A stretch of 64,000 nucleotides of DNA from Erythrocercus mccallii (taxonomy: Eukaryota > Chordata > Aves > Passeriformes > Dicruridae), in assembly GCA_013397435.1 (NCBI GenBank), contig VZRG01001604.1, forward strand, positions 1-64,000. The letters run 5' to 3'. Below the pieces are notes generated by a model, which had not been told where the DNA came from, searched no databases, and saw nothing but the letters and a program-made list of their open reading frames with translations. Positions within the stretch are counted from its first letter, which is position 1. The number at the start of each line of letters is the position of its first letter. The position numbers were made by a program, and so were the translations under genes. Positions 1-11,500 of the stretch are shown here, piece after piece.

Positions 1-412
1 TCCCTGTAAGCTAATAGGTCCTTTCTACCCCGACTCACCCCATTGGAGCATTTCTCAATCCCCCAGAACCCTATATAAACCCCACTATTTCCCCAGCTCG
101 GCAGAAGAGCTGTCACTGGGACCCTTCGCAGGATCTTCAATAAAGAATCATCTGTGGAATCCCCATACGGCCTTCTCCTCTCTCTCTCCCTGCGTCTGCG
201 AAAGGCATCCTGGCAAGCTTGAGCTGATAATCACTGCACAGAGCTGATCACTGCTAAGAGCTGTAAATCACTGAGCTTGCCAGGCTCTGCCGGTACCTCG
301 GAGCCTGCCGGAGCTTGCCGGAGTTGCCTTGGCAGGGGCTGCTCAGCTGCAGGTCCTACCCAGGAGCAACCAAGGCATCCGATGCCGACTGAGCTGGCCG
401 GGGACCGCAGCA
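1..412 (+). mobile_element. Partial LTR (promoter, R and U5 side) in plus orientation, cut by the window edge
   Basis: The sequence shows a TATA box (TATATAAA, 72-79) followed about 60 bases later by a polyadenylation signal (AATAAA, 139-144), then a C/T-rich and repeat-rich U5-like stretch ending in ...CCGCAGCA at 412. Immediately after 412 the minus-strand reading changes abruptly into an env-like open frame, so 412 is taken as the LTR edge. This LTR points opposite to the provirus on its right and is therefore not that provirus's own 3' LTR in simple form; it looks like a separate insertion into env. The 5' end is outside the window, so the target duplication cannot be tested. The family resembles avian class II LTRs, by inference. 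Confidence 0.6.
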
Positions 413-729
413 AAATCAAAAATCTTCAATTCTTGGGGCTCCTCTGGTGCGTGCAGAATAATCCTCATCCACTCATCCCATGAGTCTACGGATTTGGGTT
501 TTTGCCTGTAAAGGGGTAGTCGTTGGGCATTAATAGAATCCCAACCAGGCATGTGGCCAAGGGATTGTCTGCACTGCCCATGGTCAAGCATATATTGTTT
601 TGTTGCAGCGACTTGGCGAGTGTTATCCACATTCTTGCAGGGCTGTGCCACCAACCACGCATCCACAGCTAGGTGTTGCAAGAGCATCCAGAGGCTTAGG
701 ATCATCATGCATTGCATCATGTTGGACAT
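413..729 (-). pseudogene. Truncated env-like fragment (N-terminal part)
   Basis: An open minus-strand frame begins with a methionine at 729 and has a hydrophobic, signal-peptide-like start (residues about 5-25, rich in M, L and W). It continues with AWLVAQPCKN and, near its end, HAPEEPQEL. The position right after the integrase tail and the signal-peptide start fit a class II env surface subunit. The reading ends at 413, where it runs into the opposite-orientation LTR, so only about 105 codons of env survive and no transmembrane subunit or fusion region is present. The env call is moderately sure and rests mainly on position and general character. Confidence 0.5.
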
Positions 730-1090
730 TCGGGGGTGAAGGTGATCAAGAAGGTGCCTCTTTTAGAAGAAAATATGAGTTGTAATGTTTAAACTTCTAA
801 AAACTTCCTCCCCTTGTCTCACTCCATCTACCCTCTCATTTCCCCCATCTTTATTTAAAGGAATACTCTGGGGGGGTTCATGAGAAAGGGATGTAGGAAT
901 TCAGGGGTAAGGAAAACTGGGGAAGAGGAGAATTTTTAACAGGGAATTAACGGGAACAACTTTATTTTTGAGAGAGAAGGTCATGTCTAACATCTTGTCC
1001 TATTAGGGTCTGTGATCTGGTGATGGGTTGATGTGCAGTCTTGGGCTGGTGAGGTCATCGCCATAGTCTTCTCTAATCTGCACTTCTGTG
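730..1090. other. Proviral stretch between integrase end and env start, nothing coding recognised
   Basis: About 360 bases with a run of G, several short A-rich tracts and no open frame of note on either strand. By position this is the integrase stop and env leader or splice region of the decayed provirus. Confidence 0.35.
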
Positions 1091-2815
1091 TTGTTTCGGT
1101 GAGCCTGCTTGACTCTCAAGAGATATTTTGGTTATCATCTTGTGGGGCAGTGTTTACAGGGTTTAATATTTTTCCCTGAGAGTCACCTAGGACCTGAGGG
1201 TGTTGAGACACAAGCATCCCCCTCCCCCAGATAATCATTTGGAAAGGCCCTGAGATCTGGTGTGTTTCTGGATCCTTGATGAGCATAGGTGATTCCTCCT
1301 CGAGCTTTGCTCTTTTCAAATTTGAGAAGTTTCTGATGACTGGGGGGTTTGGCTCTGAACTAGAACAGTTTAAGAAATTGATAACATAAAGAGTCTTACA
1401 GAGCCTCTCAGCAGGAGATAATGTCTCTGTCCCTCCCCACTGCTGATGAAGCATCCATTTGATGGTTTGGTGTGTCCTTTTGTCATGGGTTATGTAACCA
1501 AAAAAATATTTATTCTATTTTTCCATCTGTTGAAACCGATTGGGGAAATGTTTTCTTTATCTTGTGTATAACCCATTCCTCAAAACTCCAGGGGGGAGGG
1601 GGTGGGTACCTTCTGACAATGGGCCAGCTGTTAAAACCAGGTGGAGCAATGTTCCTTATATTTTCCACAACCTGTCCTTCCTCCAGGGGGATATCTTCTG
1701 GTAATGGGCCATTAAGGCTCACCACATGACTGAAAAACATTACATCATCCCATTGTGAGATGCTCCACCCAGTGAGGGGAGCCAACCGTTCCTACCTAGA
1801 TAAAAACTGAGACTCAGGAATACCAGGTAGTGGTTTTCCACTGGATTCCAGAGGAAGACTGGACCCATCTCACCACCCTCTCTACAGGATCATCTCTACT
1901 CCAACAGAACCACATCTGTTTCTCCAGGAGGATTTATTTGGACTGCTTCCAACACCCTGACTAACAGGGTGTGAGGTCGTATTTCAGACTCTGTCAGGGT
2001 TTCTAGGGTTCTTGTTTGTTTGCTTGCTTGGTTTTTTGTACTACTATATTTGTATTTTTAATATTCCTAGTAAAGAACTGTTATTCCTATTTCCAAATCT
2101 TTGCCTGAAAGCCCTTAATTGCAAAATTATAATAATTTGGAGGCAGGGGGTTTACATTCTCCATTCCAAGGGAAACTCCAGCTTTCCCTGGCAGATACCT
2201 GTCTTCCTAAACCAAGACACCGTTGTACAACTGATTGGCCTGTGGGTGAATGGGATATACCAATGGAGTGTTTGACCTCACTGTTGGAAGAATGCTTTTA
2301 ATTGCTTTGATTCATAAGCCAGTCTATTGAAAGTTTTGATTTGCTGCGGGACTCCCAGGGTAGAAAAGGCATGGAGAATATGTCTTTTTGTAAAGCGGAC
2401 ATTTTCACCTGCATGGGCAGATGCAAACAGTGCACCAGAGAATGTGTCAGCAGACACATGTACATATTTCTGACATCCAAAGGATGGTATGTGTGTGACA
2501 TCCGTCTGCCACAGCTGAGAGCTGTGCAATCCTGTGCAAGCTGTGGAGGGTTAACTCCAGTGTGCCTAAAAAGTACTTGGTAGGGCTGGCAATGTGGGCA
2601 GGAGGCTACAACTGCCCTTGCCTGCTCTCGCAAAAGATGGAATATTCACGTGAGTGCAGCGACATTCTGGTGATGCAACTGATGTGACAATTTGGCTTGC
2701 TCAAGTGTGTTAGGTAAGTGTGAAATTTTTGCCAGCACAGCAAGTCTGTCCACTCTCTTGTTGTTCTCTGCGATGAGTCCAGGAAGGTTGATGCCCAATC
2801 ATATATGCATAACAT
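1090..2815 (-). pseudogene. Integrase remnant, split by a solo LTR
   Basis: On the minus strand, around 2700-2600, an HHCC zinc-binding module is visible (H-x3-H around SHQLHHQN, then CPHC) with one in-frame TGA between the pairs. The catalytic core follows (about 2529-2220), with the first Asp in QTDVTHI. The expected second Asp position reads FN within IKTFNR, and the catalytic Glu position near the LTR junction reads Gln (VVQR). A stop and a frameshift lie near 2275. Coding then breaks at 2219 for the inserted LTR and resumes below 1481 as RTHQTIKWM, running to a C-terminal domain with IKDPETHQISGPFQMIIWGRG (about 1280-1180). Two of the three catalytic acids are therefore lost, independently of the LTR disruption. 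Confidence 0.8.
1481..2219 (+). mobile_element. Solo LTR (739 bp) inserted in the proviral integrase, with 5-bp target duplication
   Basis: The element starts TGTCATGGGTT at 1481 and ends ACCAAGACA at 2219, so it has TGTC...GACA ends. It is flanked by CCTTT (1476-1480) on the left and CCGTT (2220-2224) on the right, a 5-bp target duplication with one mismatch. On the plus strand it has a TATA-like GATAAAAA near 1798 and an AGTAAA polyadenylation-type signal at 2069-2074, which sets its orientation as plus, opposite to the host provirus. Integrase coding on the minus strand stops at its right edge and resumes at its left edge. A 5-bp duplication suits ERVL/class III or some gamma-like elements; the family is not identified. 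Confidence 0.85.
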
Positions 2816-2954
2816 GGTAAGGTTGCTTTCTGTGGGAGATAAGTTTAGCTAACTTAGAAAGCAAGCTGTACAAATTTGGATTTGAAACTTCCTTTAACAC
2901 AGAATGTTCTGCTCTCATAGCTGTCCCTGCTACATAAGACAAATCAATTACAAG

Positions 2955-3400
2955 ATTGAACAGTTCTTAAAATTTCTCAAAGGCTCTGAAGACGGCTGCT
3001 AATTCTGCAATTTGTGGTGATCCTTCCACCACTTGGACATCAGATTCCCATTTCTTCGTCCTGGGGTCTTTCCAAGTCATCACCCACTTATGGGAAGACC
3101 CTGAACCATCAGTAAAGACTGTCACAGCCTTGAGAGAAGTTTTGCTTTGCATGAATTTTGGGACCAGATTAAAAGTTGACTTAAATAATTTGTGGCCAGG
3201 AAAATAGATGGAGATTTTGCCATTGAGGGTAGCTATCGAGAGCAAACTGAAAGTGTCATTATTTTGGAGCAAATGCTCTAACTCTTCACTAGCTGCCAAT
3301 GGCACACATATGCATGAAAAATCACATCTGACGAGAGAGCGAAGATGAGCTCTGCCTTTGTGGATGAGTGAAGCCGTCAATTCTTGTGGGGTTGTTATAG
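2955..3400 (-). pseudogene. RNase H domain remnant of pol
   Basis: A minus-strand open frame carries VTVFTDGSGSSHKW, the TDGS motif with the first catalytic Asp of retroviral RNase H, and then QIAELAAVFRAFEKF, which contains the catalytic Glu helix. The domain starts without a break after the RT connection region and reaches a stop near 2967, before the third catalytic residue would be expected. The final part up to integrase (2955-2815) is decayed. Confidence 0.8.
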
Positions 3401-3410
3401 TCTTTGTCGG

Positions 3411-4465
3411 TTAGTTTGATAAAAACGTCCTTTCAAGCATCAACCGGGGATCCTTGAGTTGTGAATCCCACTGAAATATAAGGGCAGAGACATGAGGTGC
3501 CTTACCGAGAATAATGAACTGAAAAGGCAGGCTGGGCTCAAACTGGTGGGCTTGGCAAGAGGACAAAGCTTCCTGGATTTTGGTGAGGGTTACCCAGGTC
3601 TCCAGTGTAAGGATCCTTGGCAAACTGAGGTTCTCACTCCCATGAAGCACGTTGAACAAGGGAGTGAGGTCCTCTGTTGTAACTCTCAGCAGAGGATACA
3701 CCCAATTGATGGATCCGCAGAGCTGCTGTAAATCTTTACCGCAGCGTCTTGGCGCCATCTTTGATCATAGGTTGCTGGGGCATGACTGCGCTTGTGCCAA
3801 AGTCCCAGGTAGTTCCATGGGCAGGTAAGTTGAATTTTGTCCTCTCAGATTTCAAACCCAGTGTTTTCAACTGCTGCGATAGTACTTTTTAGGACAAGGT
3901 TTAAATGAGAAGAGTCTTTAAGGCAAAGAAGCAAATCATCCACGTAATGTAGTATAATTGTCTCTGGAAAGCGTGTTTCCTCAATGGTGATAAAATCTGT
4001 GCGACATACCATTGGCAGATTGATGGACTGTTTTTCATGCCCTGGTGCAAAACCAACCAATGGTACCTTTTCAAGGGCACTTGGTGGTTCAGTGATGAAA
4101 CAGAAAATGCAAATCGTGGAGCATCATGGGGGTGATGCAGTATATTAAAAAAGCAATCTTTAATATCTTTAATGATTGCTAATTTCCAATTTCAGGGGAG
4201 CATGACTGGGGAAGGCATACCTGATTGGAGAGAGCCAAATTATTCAATGATTTCATGAACTTTCTGAAGGTCTTGGAGCAGTGTCCATCTTTCTTTCCCC
4301 TTTTTTTTTAATTATGAAAAGTGGGGTGTTGTAGGGGCTGTTAGAGGGGACAGTGTGTCCATTGGACAATTGCTTCTTGACCATGGTTTCTAGAGCGTGC
4401 AACTTTTCTTCTGGGAGGACCACTGATCGACCCAAACTGGATGGTGTCGTTTCCAAATGAGTCAA
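3411..4465 (-). pseudogene. Reverse transcriptase remnant of pol
   Basis: Three overlapping or adjacent minus-strand frames together cover a retroviral RT. The fingers region, 4465-4253, has LPEEKLHALETMVKKQL and NSPYNTPLFIIKKKG. The palm has an intact active-site YVDD at 3935-3946, in HYVDDLLLCLKDSSHL. The thumb and connection region, 3758-3411, has INWVYPLLRVTTEDLTPLFN and FQFIILGKAPHVSALIFQW. Frameshifts separate fingers, palm and thumb, so no full-length enzyme can be made. YVDD rather than YMDD is common in several retroviral groups. Confidence 0.85.
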
Positions 4466-4594
4466 GGAGTGTTACAGGTGCCCTGCTCAGTGGCCCCCAC
4501 TAGAAAAACCTGCTGCAGATAGACAATTTGACTCTCCATAGTGGTTGAACATCTTTGCCCCATAAGGTGATGAGGGCTGTTACTACAAAAGGTC

Positions 4595-5110
4595 TTACCT
4601 TGCCATTTTCCTCTTAGGTCCCCCTGTGACAATGTTCCTTTTTGATCTGTAGGATGTTGCGACTCCACCAATTCCCGAAATGAGCCCAGCAACTGGTTCA
4701 AGCTCCCAATCTGCTGGCCAACCAGAGTAGGCAATGATGGTGACGTCCGCTCCAGTGGCCAGCATTCTGAACTGCCTGATTTTCTCACTTTTTGAAAACA
4801 AATCACATTTTACAATTGGTTTGTTCATGCCTATTTTTTGGACCTACATAACTGTTGGGTCGGCAGGAACCTATGATGGGTAACTAGTAGAAATTAAAAA
4901 TGCTTGTGCAACAAATGTCCCTGCAGGGGGGAAATAAGGTCAATTGAGACACATAACTGAGATGAAAATTTCCTCCCCTCGTTCAACAGTCACCACCTCC
5001 AGAATCACAAAAATGTCATTAGGTTGTTGGATTGGGTTACCTAGTATTAAAACATTCCAAAGGTGTCCTGATTTAGGGTAAATTTGGAAGAAAACCCCTG
5101 AATAGGGTCC
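4595..5110 (-). pseudogene. dUTPase-protease-like remnant
   Basis: The retropepsin core is readable on the minus strand at 4828-4595: RQFRMLATGADVTIIA, then WPADWELEPVAGLISGIGG. The catalytic motif of this family is D-T/S-G; here the Asp position is Ala (GCC, around 4759-4761), so the active site is destroyed. Upstream (about 5110-4870) a stop-containing reading includes PAGTFVAQAFLI, which resembles the last dUTPase motif, and NPIQQPNDI before it. A dUTPase fused ahead of the protease is typical of betaretrovirus-like elements. The protease call is strong; the dUTPase call is tentative. Confidence 0.65.
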
Positions 5111-5500
5111 CTCTGGAAAGCAAACCCAAACGGCCCATCCTCAGCTTGTTTGGGAAAGAACTTCCTTGGACAAAAGTGAAAAAAACTATTTACTTAACAA
5201 ACAAAGTGCCCACAAGCTCAAAGAATGAATAATAGGAAACAATAAAACCTTTTGTTGTTCTGAAATGAGATGGCAAAATCAGAAAGTCCTTGCTGTAAAT
5301 AGCTCAGCTCACTCAGTTTCTTATCAGTCCCTCCATTACCTCTGTCCATAGTCTTTGCATGCCTTCTAAAATTCTTTTAACTCCCCATACGGTATTGCTT
5401 CCCACTTTGAGTTCCTTTCTTGTTTAGATACAACTGGTGCCACTAATTTTCCTGCTATCTCCTAATTTCCATCTCAAGTGGCAAGCTTCTGCACCTCTGT

Positions 5501-6500
5501 CTAATGATTCTCAGGCTGAGTATCAGAGCTGGAGGATTCACTGGATTCCTCTGGAGAGGGGGATGGTTTAATGAGAGAGGTGTGGGGCTTGCTTAACCAA
5601 CAAGGTCTGGTGGAATGGGGTGCCAGGAACCAAGATGGCTTCTTTCCAGTTACCATTTTGACTGCTTCCAGTCCTGGTAGCTTGGGAACCAGAAGTGTCA
5701 TTGTCGCTAGGGGTGGAGCCGGAGGTGGAAAGGGAGATAAGGCCCGCATTGAAAGAGGAGGTCCCGATGTGGAAGTGACCATCAATGTAAGGGTGGAGTG
5801 GGCCACAGGGGAGGAGCCCAATGGAAGAGTGAGATCGGGGAGAGGAGGAGGATCATTTTGGGTGGAAAAGGTGGGAAAATCTGGTGTTGAGAGGCTCAAA
5901 ATGGCAGTTTTCCTCATGGGGCCAGTACCGTAACATTAAATGGGGAGAGGGGGTAAACAGGCATTGGAAGGAGGTTTGGGTTAAAGCTCAGGATGGATTG
6001 TGCGGGCCTATCCAGAGAGGGGGATAGAGGAGGGCAGGAGATGGCAAAAGACTGGTGGCACTCCTGTGCCTTTTGGCAGGTTCCATCTCCTGGCCTCTCC
6101 TGAGGGGACAAGGGTGTAGGAACATGGGGAGAGGGACATGACAATTGGGAAGATAACTGGGGATTAGAACTATTAACAGCTCCCAAACTTTCCCCCAAAC
6201 CCTCAACTGTATCATAAATAGAATGAAAAACAGGATAAAATTTCCCAACCCTGAAATTTCCCTCTGATTGTAAAATATGCAATTTCTTCCCAGTTATGTC
6301 CCAGAAACTGAGTAAAAGAACTGATTCCCTCAGCAGCAGCTCTTTTTACATTAAGAAGTTTAAAGATACACTTAAGTCATGTTCTAATATTCCATACCCA
6401 GCTATCTTTGGATTTCTAACAATGACAGTCCCAAGCTTAAATGATTTGTATGCTTCTAAATTCAGCAGACCCAGGAATTTAAATATTAGGAATTGTTAAA
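5501..6500 (-). pseudogene. Gag-like proline/serine-rich fragment
   Basis: Two minus-strand open frames, 6282-5914 and 5917-5501, join across a frameshift near 5915. Both are very rich in Pro and Ser (for example PPPLPDLTLPLGS and an acidic-serine end PSPEESSESSSSD). This composition and its position before the protease fit the region between matrix and capsid in class II gag. The stretch 6500-6290 upstream has a degenerate reading that could be matrix. No capsid major homology region and no CCHC zinc knuckle were seen between 5500 and 5110, so capsid and nucleocapsid appear deleted. Identity rests on context and composition. Confidence 0.4.
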
Positions 6501-8559
6501 TCTAAAAGGTAGTGCGCATCTCTGCAACTATATGCTGTATGTATGCTCAACAAGCTGGTTGCCTTTTCCACAGCACATCTCTGTGCAGCTCAGCTGCTCT
6601 TCTGGACAGTGTACGTGCTCATCTTCCTTGCTGTGCTGATCCACTACAGCATTTAATCATGGAGCTCTGTGACTGCACAGACTTCTCATTCCCACTGTTT
6701 CTAGACTGCACCCTGTAATTCTGAAAGCTGTCCTAGCTTTAAGTTAATCTAACTGATGTTCTTTAAGAAAAATTACATACTCTACATTTTCCTAACCTTT
6801 TGAAATTACAATGAGTCATCTTCATTAAACATACAATAACCTTGTTCATTAATGACTATTGATGACAATGGTAATTTGTTATGATAGTCGCGATTGCAGT
6901 GTGTGAGCACACATGTAGGGGGCTCAACAAACATAGGAAGACTCTAAATATCATTCTTTAAAAAAAATATTTATTCTTTATTAAGAAAGTAGAAAGAGGG
7001 TCTTCCACAGCCCCCCATAATCGTAGTAGCTAATACAATCAGACTGCTGTATTCAATCCCCTATATATAGACCACTATGAAATTAGGAGGAAAATCACAT
7101 ACACCCAGTCACGAAGCATGGAATTTTACCCCAAACACTCATAAATCCATTGTGTCCGCTCTATTTTAAAGGACAAAACACACATACACTATTAAAAAAA
7201 AAGTAAACCCCAGAATATTCATTGAACATATTCCTTTGGATTTTCCCTTGAAACTCCCATGTAACCCTGATTAGGACACCAAAAAAAGTATCTAGAAAGA
7301 TGAATTAATTGCACATAAAGATGAAAAAAAAGAGAGATACTTTCTACTTCATTAAAAAATCCCAAACATCTTCTCAAATGAAATGTTTTTGACACAGCTG
7401 TGTTGATCATCACTCAAGTATCCCAGACTGTTATAGCATATGCATATACATATGCTATATGCAGTTATAGCCATGCAATCATTTATGTAGGTATCAAGAA
7501 AAAAATTGTGAGACACCTGAATTTCCATGAAGATAGGAGAAAAGAAAAAAAAAGCCCAGAATAAAGCAAATAAATGCCCAGGCAAGAAATCCAAGTGAAG
7601 TTTCTGAACATTCACCCAATAATAAAAACATGAAAAGGTGGAAGACTACAACTATCCCCAAAGATATCAATATGGAAAACACAATTCCAGCTTTAAAATG
7701 TTGCTTTGCTTTTCATAAAACTATTTGCAACTGTGTAGAAAATTTCAAGACAGGTATAATTCACATCTGCAAATGGCCACAACTATTTGGAAAACTTGAT
7801 AGTCTATGTGTACAATAAAGTCCTGAATTATCCTATTTAACATTGTTCATGCATCAGAGGCATATGCAGTGCAAGCTTATGATTTCAGTGCAACAGAAAG
7901 CAAAAGATGCTGAAGTCTTTCGTGGCTGGTAAGTATGATTATAACAAAGAAACAACAATTCACATGCAGCAATGTTTGTTGGCTTCTAAGAAATTTAATC
8001 TGGGCTGAAAATCCCCCCACTATTTTTTGTCTAGGGATTTTTTCTAGAAAAATACAGGAGAACTCACTTTTCTGAAATCAGAAGTTACTGTCTTTCTGTC
8101 AATCTCCTACTGCACAACCTACAGTATGTTTTCTTTGGTCAGGAAATGTCACTGTAAAGATCGCCACTGAATATATTTACTAAATGTGTTATAGGGCTGT
8201 GCTGATAAACTAACATGTTACATATATATTTACAGAAAATATTAGACCACCAGATATATTGGAAAAGATTGTACTCTAAAGGCCTGTTGTTGAAAGGAGA
8301 GAAAAACAACAAAACAAAATACTCAGATTGTCTCTCCAAATCACTTTGTCATTGCAGCTGGAATCCAGCTTATACTTCTAATTCAGGACAATAGTTGGAA
8401 AAATGTTAAGGACCTAAGTATATGCACTGAAATACATGCAAACTAAAAGGTTTGCCTTTTGCCCTTGTGGTAGTACTCTGGCAGGAAGGACAAGGTTCAT
8501 ACTTCAGCTGAAATGGAAAACACCAAAGGGTATATGCAATGCAACAATGCCTAATTCTA
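6501..8559. other. AT-rich flank and probable FBXO4 3' UTR side
   Basis: No gene was recognised on either strand. The part nearest 8559 should be the 3' untranslated region of FBXO4, but I cannot place its polyadenylation site; ATTAAA on the minus strand near 7993-7998 is one candidate. Short open frames here are AT-rich and look random. Confidence 0.35.
6877..7080 (-). mobile_element. Possible LTR fragment, minus orientation
   Basis: On the minus strand a TATATATA box (near 7060-7068) is followed about 80 bases later by AATAAAGAATAAA (near 6970-6985) and about 100 bases after that by a possible ...ATAACA end at 6877. The spacing suits an LTR promoter-R-U5. No primer-binding site follows, and no clean target duplication was found; a TAATT/CAATT pair (6872-6876 and about 7679-7683) is only suggestive. 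AT-rich chance resemblance is a real alternative. Confidence 0.22.
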
Positions 8560-11500
8560 TTACTGAGCACTTTTACAATTTGCTTCTTCCAAGAGCCACT
8601 CAATTCCATTTAGCAATCCATCTAAAGTTGCAGCTACAGTGTCCTGTATCTGTGAAAATAGTTTAAAAGAAAAGTTAATATATTAGATATAACAGCTAAC
8701 AGGATCTAACAGTATTTTAATATCACTCTGTGTCTATCTGTAAAGTCAGAAACGCTCATATCAATTGTAAATTTTTATCACTAGTGTAAAGTTCTCTTAG
8801 ACAAAAAAGGTTTTATAAGAGTAAGAAAACAAACAAAGAAACCCCTCATGTTAGGAAAGCTTTCACTCTTGGTATCAAAGTGAATTTTTTTTCAATTGTT
8901 CCATCAGCTGTTTCGGAACATTATACTTACTTTACAGAAAGCAATCCACTTGAAAATTCTTCTTGTAACTTGTAAAGCAAAGATGCTGCTAGCTTTAGAC
9001 TTCTCTGTGTATTAACACTCAGGTTTTGTAATATCCCATCCAGTGGCTATTACAAATGGCGGTTTTGTAAAAAGCCTATAAACATGTTCCTTATGAAAAC
9101 AAATCAGGGTTTTTTTCTGATTAAGTTATTCCTCAGCTACACAACATCAACAAAAATTAATTCTGTGTGGCTGAACCATGTTCATAGATACTGTGCTTGA
9201 CAAACATAAAAAAAAACATGTTCAGGATCTCACACCCTAGGTAAAAGACTGATCTATCAAAAACTGACACATCAAGTGAATGACAGTAAACTTTTTAAAA
9301 TGTCGCAAAAATCTATCTTGTGTCCAAAGTTGTGATTGAGGAAATTTAGATTTAAATGAACTGAACCTTCCTTATTTCCATCAAGACCATCATTTGTCCT
9401 TCCTTACATTCTAGCTCCATCTGAAGTCTCTTGTGTGCTTCTGGGCAAGTCACTTAGCTCCTTGTGTTCAGACAGGCTAATGATTCATCTCAGAGGAACA
9501 GAGAAACCAAATCCTTCACTTCAATGGAAAGCTCATGTACTAGTGTTGAAAGCTGCACATTTGCTTAGGTAGGTGTAGTTAAGGAACCTGAGAGCCTAAA
9601 TTAAATTTAAATCACAGAGAAACAGAAAATAAAGGTTTAAGAGCAAGTACCATCCAGGGCTGATGCAGCAGATTAAGTTGCAACTGATGTGCCACGTAAA
9701 CACATGGAATTCTTTTCACACCAACATGAGACACGCAGGACAGAACTAGCAGAGGTCTGTTTGGAGGCCCGAGGGTTGGATCAATCATTGCCAAAATACG
9801 AGCCAGCTCCTCCTGATGATCATGCTCTAAGAAACAATTTTTAATGTATAAGTCTTAAGTATAAGCAAATACAAGGTGTTTTCTTTTTTAATTATTTTTT
9901 TTTATTTCAGAGGCAATGAGACAGAGGGCTGGAAGGGTCTTGCTTATCACAAGACTTACTTATCTGCTGTATGTTACACAGATATTGACGACATTTAGAT
10001 TTATTTAAAGATCTCCATAGATTCTACAGGCAGCCTATTTCAATCCTAACATCAGAGTGTTTTCTGAGTACCTCACCGAGATCAAAATTACAACAAGCCA
10101 TTCAGAAATACTCATACACTGCACAGTCAGCAGCTCTTCCTTGCTGAATACACTTTTCTCTTAGTGTATACCTTCAAAGTTTTTTGCCTCTTTTCTGAAC
10201 TAGCCTTTTTCTCCATTCAAAGCTGATGAATGTAAAGACAATTACCTTAACTGGTATTTATATTTATATTGCCATCTTACAGGACTAAACTGATTTAAAC
10301 TAATTGCATTTTTTACTGTTTTCCTGGTGAAGGTTGTTTCCAGGCTACTACAGCACAAACAATGTACTTTCAAGTTTCTCCTATACATACCTAAGGTTTT
10401 TGTTTGGTTTTTTTTGTATGTTTTAATCCAGATAATTTCCCACATGTAATTTAGATAGCAACCATACCAGTATGTGCCATAAACAAAACCAGGGACTGGA
10501 ACACCTAACAGGTTGATGAGAGAATGTCTAGGAGACCTTTTCAACAGGATAAACCATGAAGAAATAGCAGATTTTGAAAGGATCAGAACATGGATTTTGA
10601 TGTATTGCATATTCTTTGTACCCTAACACTCCAGTAATTCACAAAATATAAATGAAAAAAAACCCCTTACCTCTATGAGCTTCTGCATTAGCAACATAAA
10701 TGAATCCATCAACTACTTCGCACACCTTCCTCACTTGAGCTATTACACTGTAGTGCATGGCTTGCTGATTCCCTACTGTGCTGCTCTCTTGGTAAAACAT
10801 CTTATTCACAGCAACAGCTTGCTCCTCCCTTGCTCTCCTCCTTTCCACACTGAAAGATATTTCAGTAGTCAGGTTAACTGAGACTGCCAAAACTGAATCT
10901 TCCAAGTCCAGGCGGCACAGGAAAGGGACAGGAGAACAGGCTGAGCCAGGAAAAGTTTCATTTCTCCCTGCCCTCTCCTGCCCTCCCTTCTTTCCAAGTG
11001 CACATACAGAGATGGCTAGCAATCTGCAAGACGGTTATGAAAATACACTCTGGGATGAGTTTATAGAGTGTTTCAAAAGGGACTCAAGGTATTAAGAGGG
11101 ATAGAAGCACCTGTAATGTACCTGTCATATACCTTTGGTACATATACTGTTTGGAAAAGCTTTTTTACTTCCATGTGAAAACTTAGTAGTAGCAAAAATA
11201 AAGGAAGAGCAAAGGCATGCATTGAAACTTCAATTTATAAGGGATATCCATGCATGAGAAAGTGCAGATTAAAGTCACATAACAAGAATATGAAGAAAAG
11301 ACTGAAATAAATAGCATGCTGTACTTTTTATTTGGCAGAGAACAGATCTTAGCTTACCTCGTGGTGGAATACAGTGTGACAATATTGAATTTTTGATTGT
11401 TGTTAAACTGAAAACTGACTCCTGATCCAATTCCTACAGGGAAAATAATGAATCTATGAGATTACAGCTATTTGGCTACTGAATACAATTAAGTAGTAGT

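Larger units (their letters stand above)
413..6500 (-). mobile_element. Defective class II (beta/alpha-like) endogenous provirus, minus strand
   Basis: Reading the minus strand from about 6500 down to 413, the order is proline-rich gag-like, dUTPase/protease, reverse transcriptase, RNase H, integrase (zinc finger, core, C-terminal domain) and the beginning of env. This is the standard retroviral order. Frames are broken by many stops and shifts. A capsid/nucleocapsid region is not recognisable between gag and protease, so an internal deletion is likely. The integrase is interrupted by a solo LTR (1481-2219), and env is cut at 413 by another LTR. No convincing own LTR or primer-binding site was found at the right end. 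The copy is old and cannot be functional. Betaretrovirus-like assignment rests on the dUTPase-protease arrangement and the GPxx-WGRG-type integrase tail, and is an inference. Confidence 0.8.

Noticed and set aside
6877..7683. A complete 800-bp LTR with TAATT/CAATT duplication as the provirus's own 5' LTR
   Set aside because: No primer-binding site follows the proposed end, and a one-mismatch pentamer in AT-rich DNA is easily found by chance. Only the promoter/polyA-like part was kept, at low confidence.
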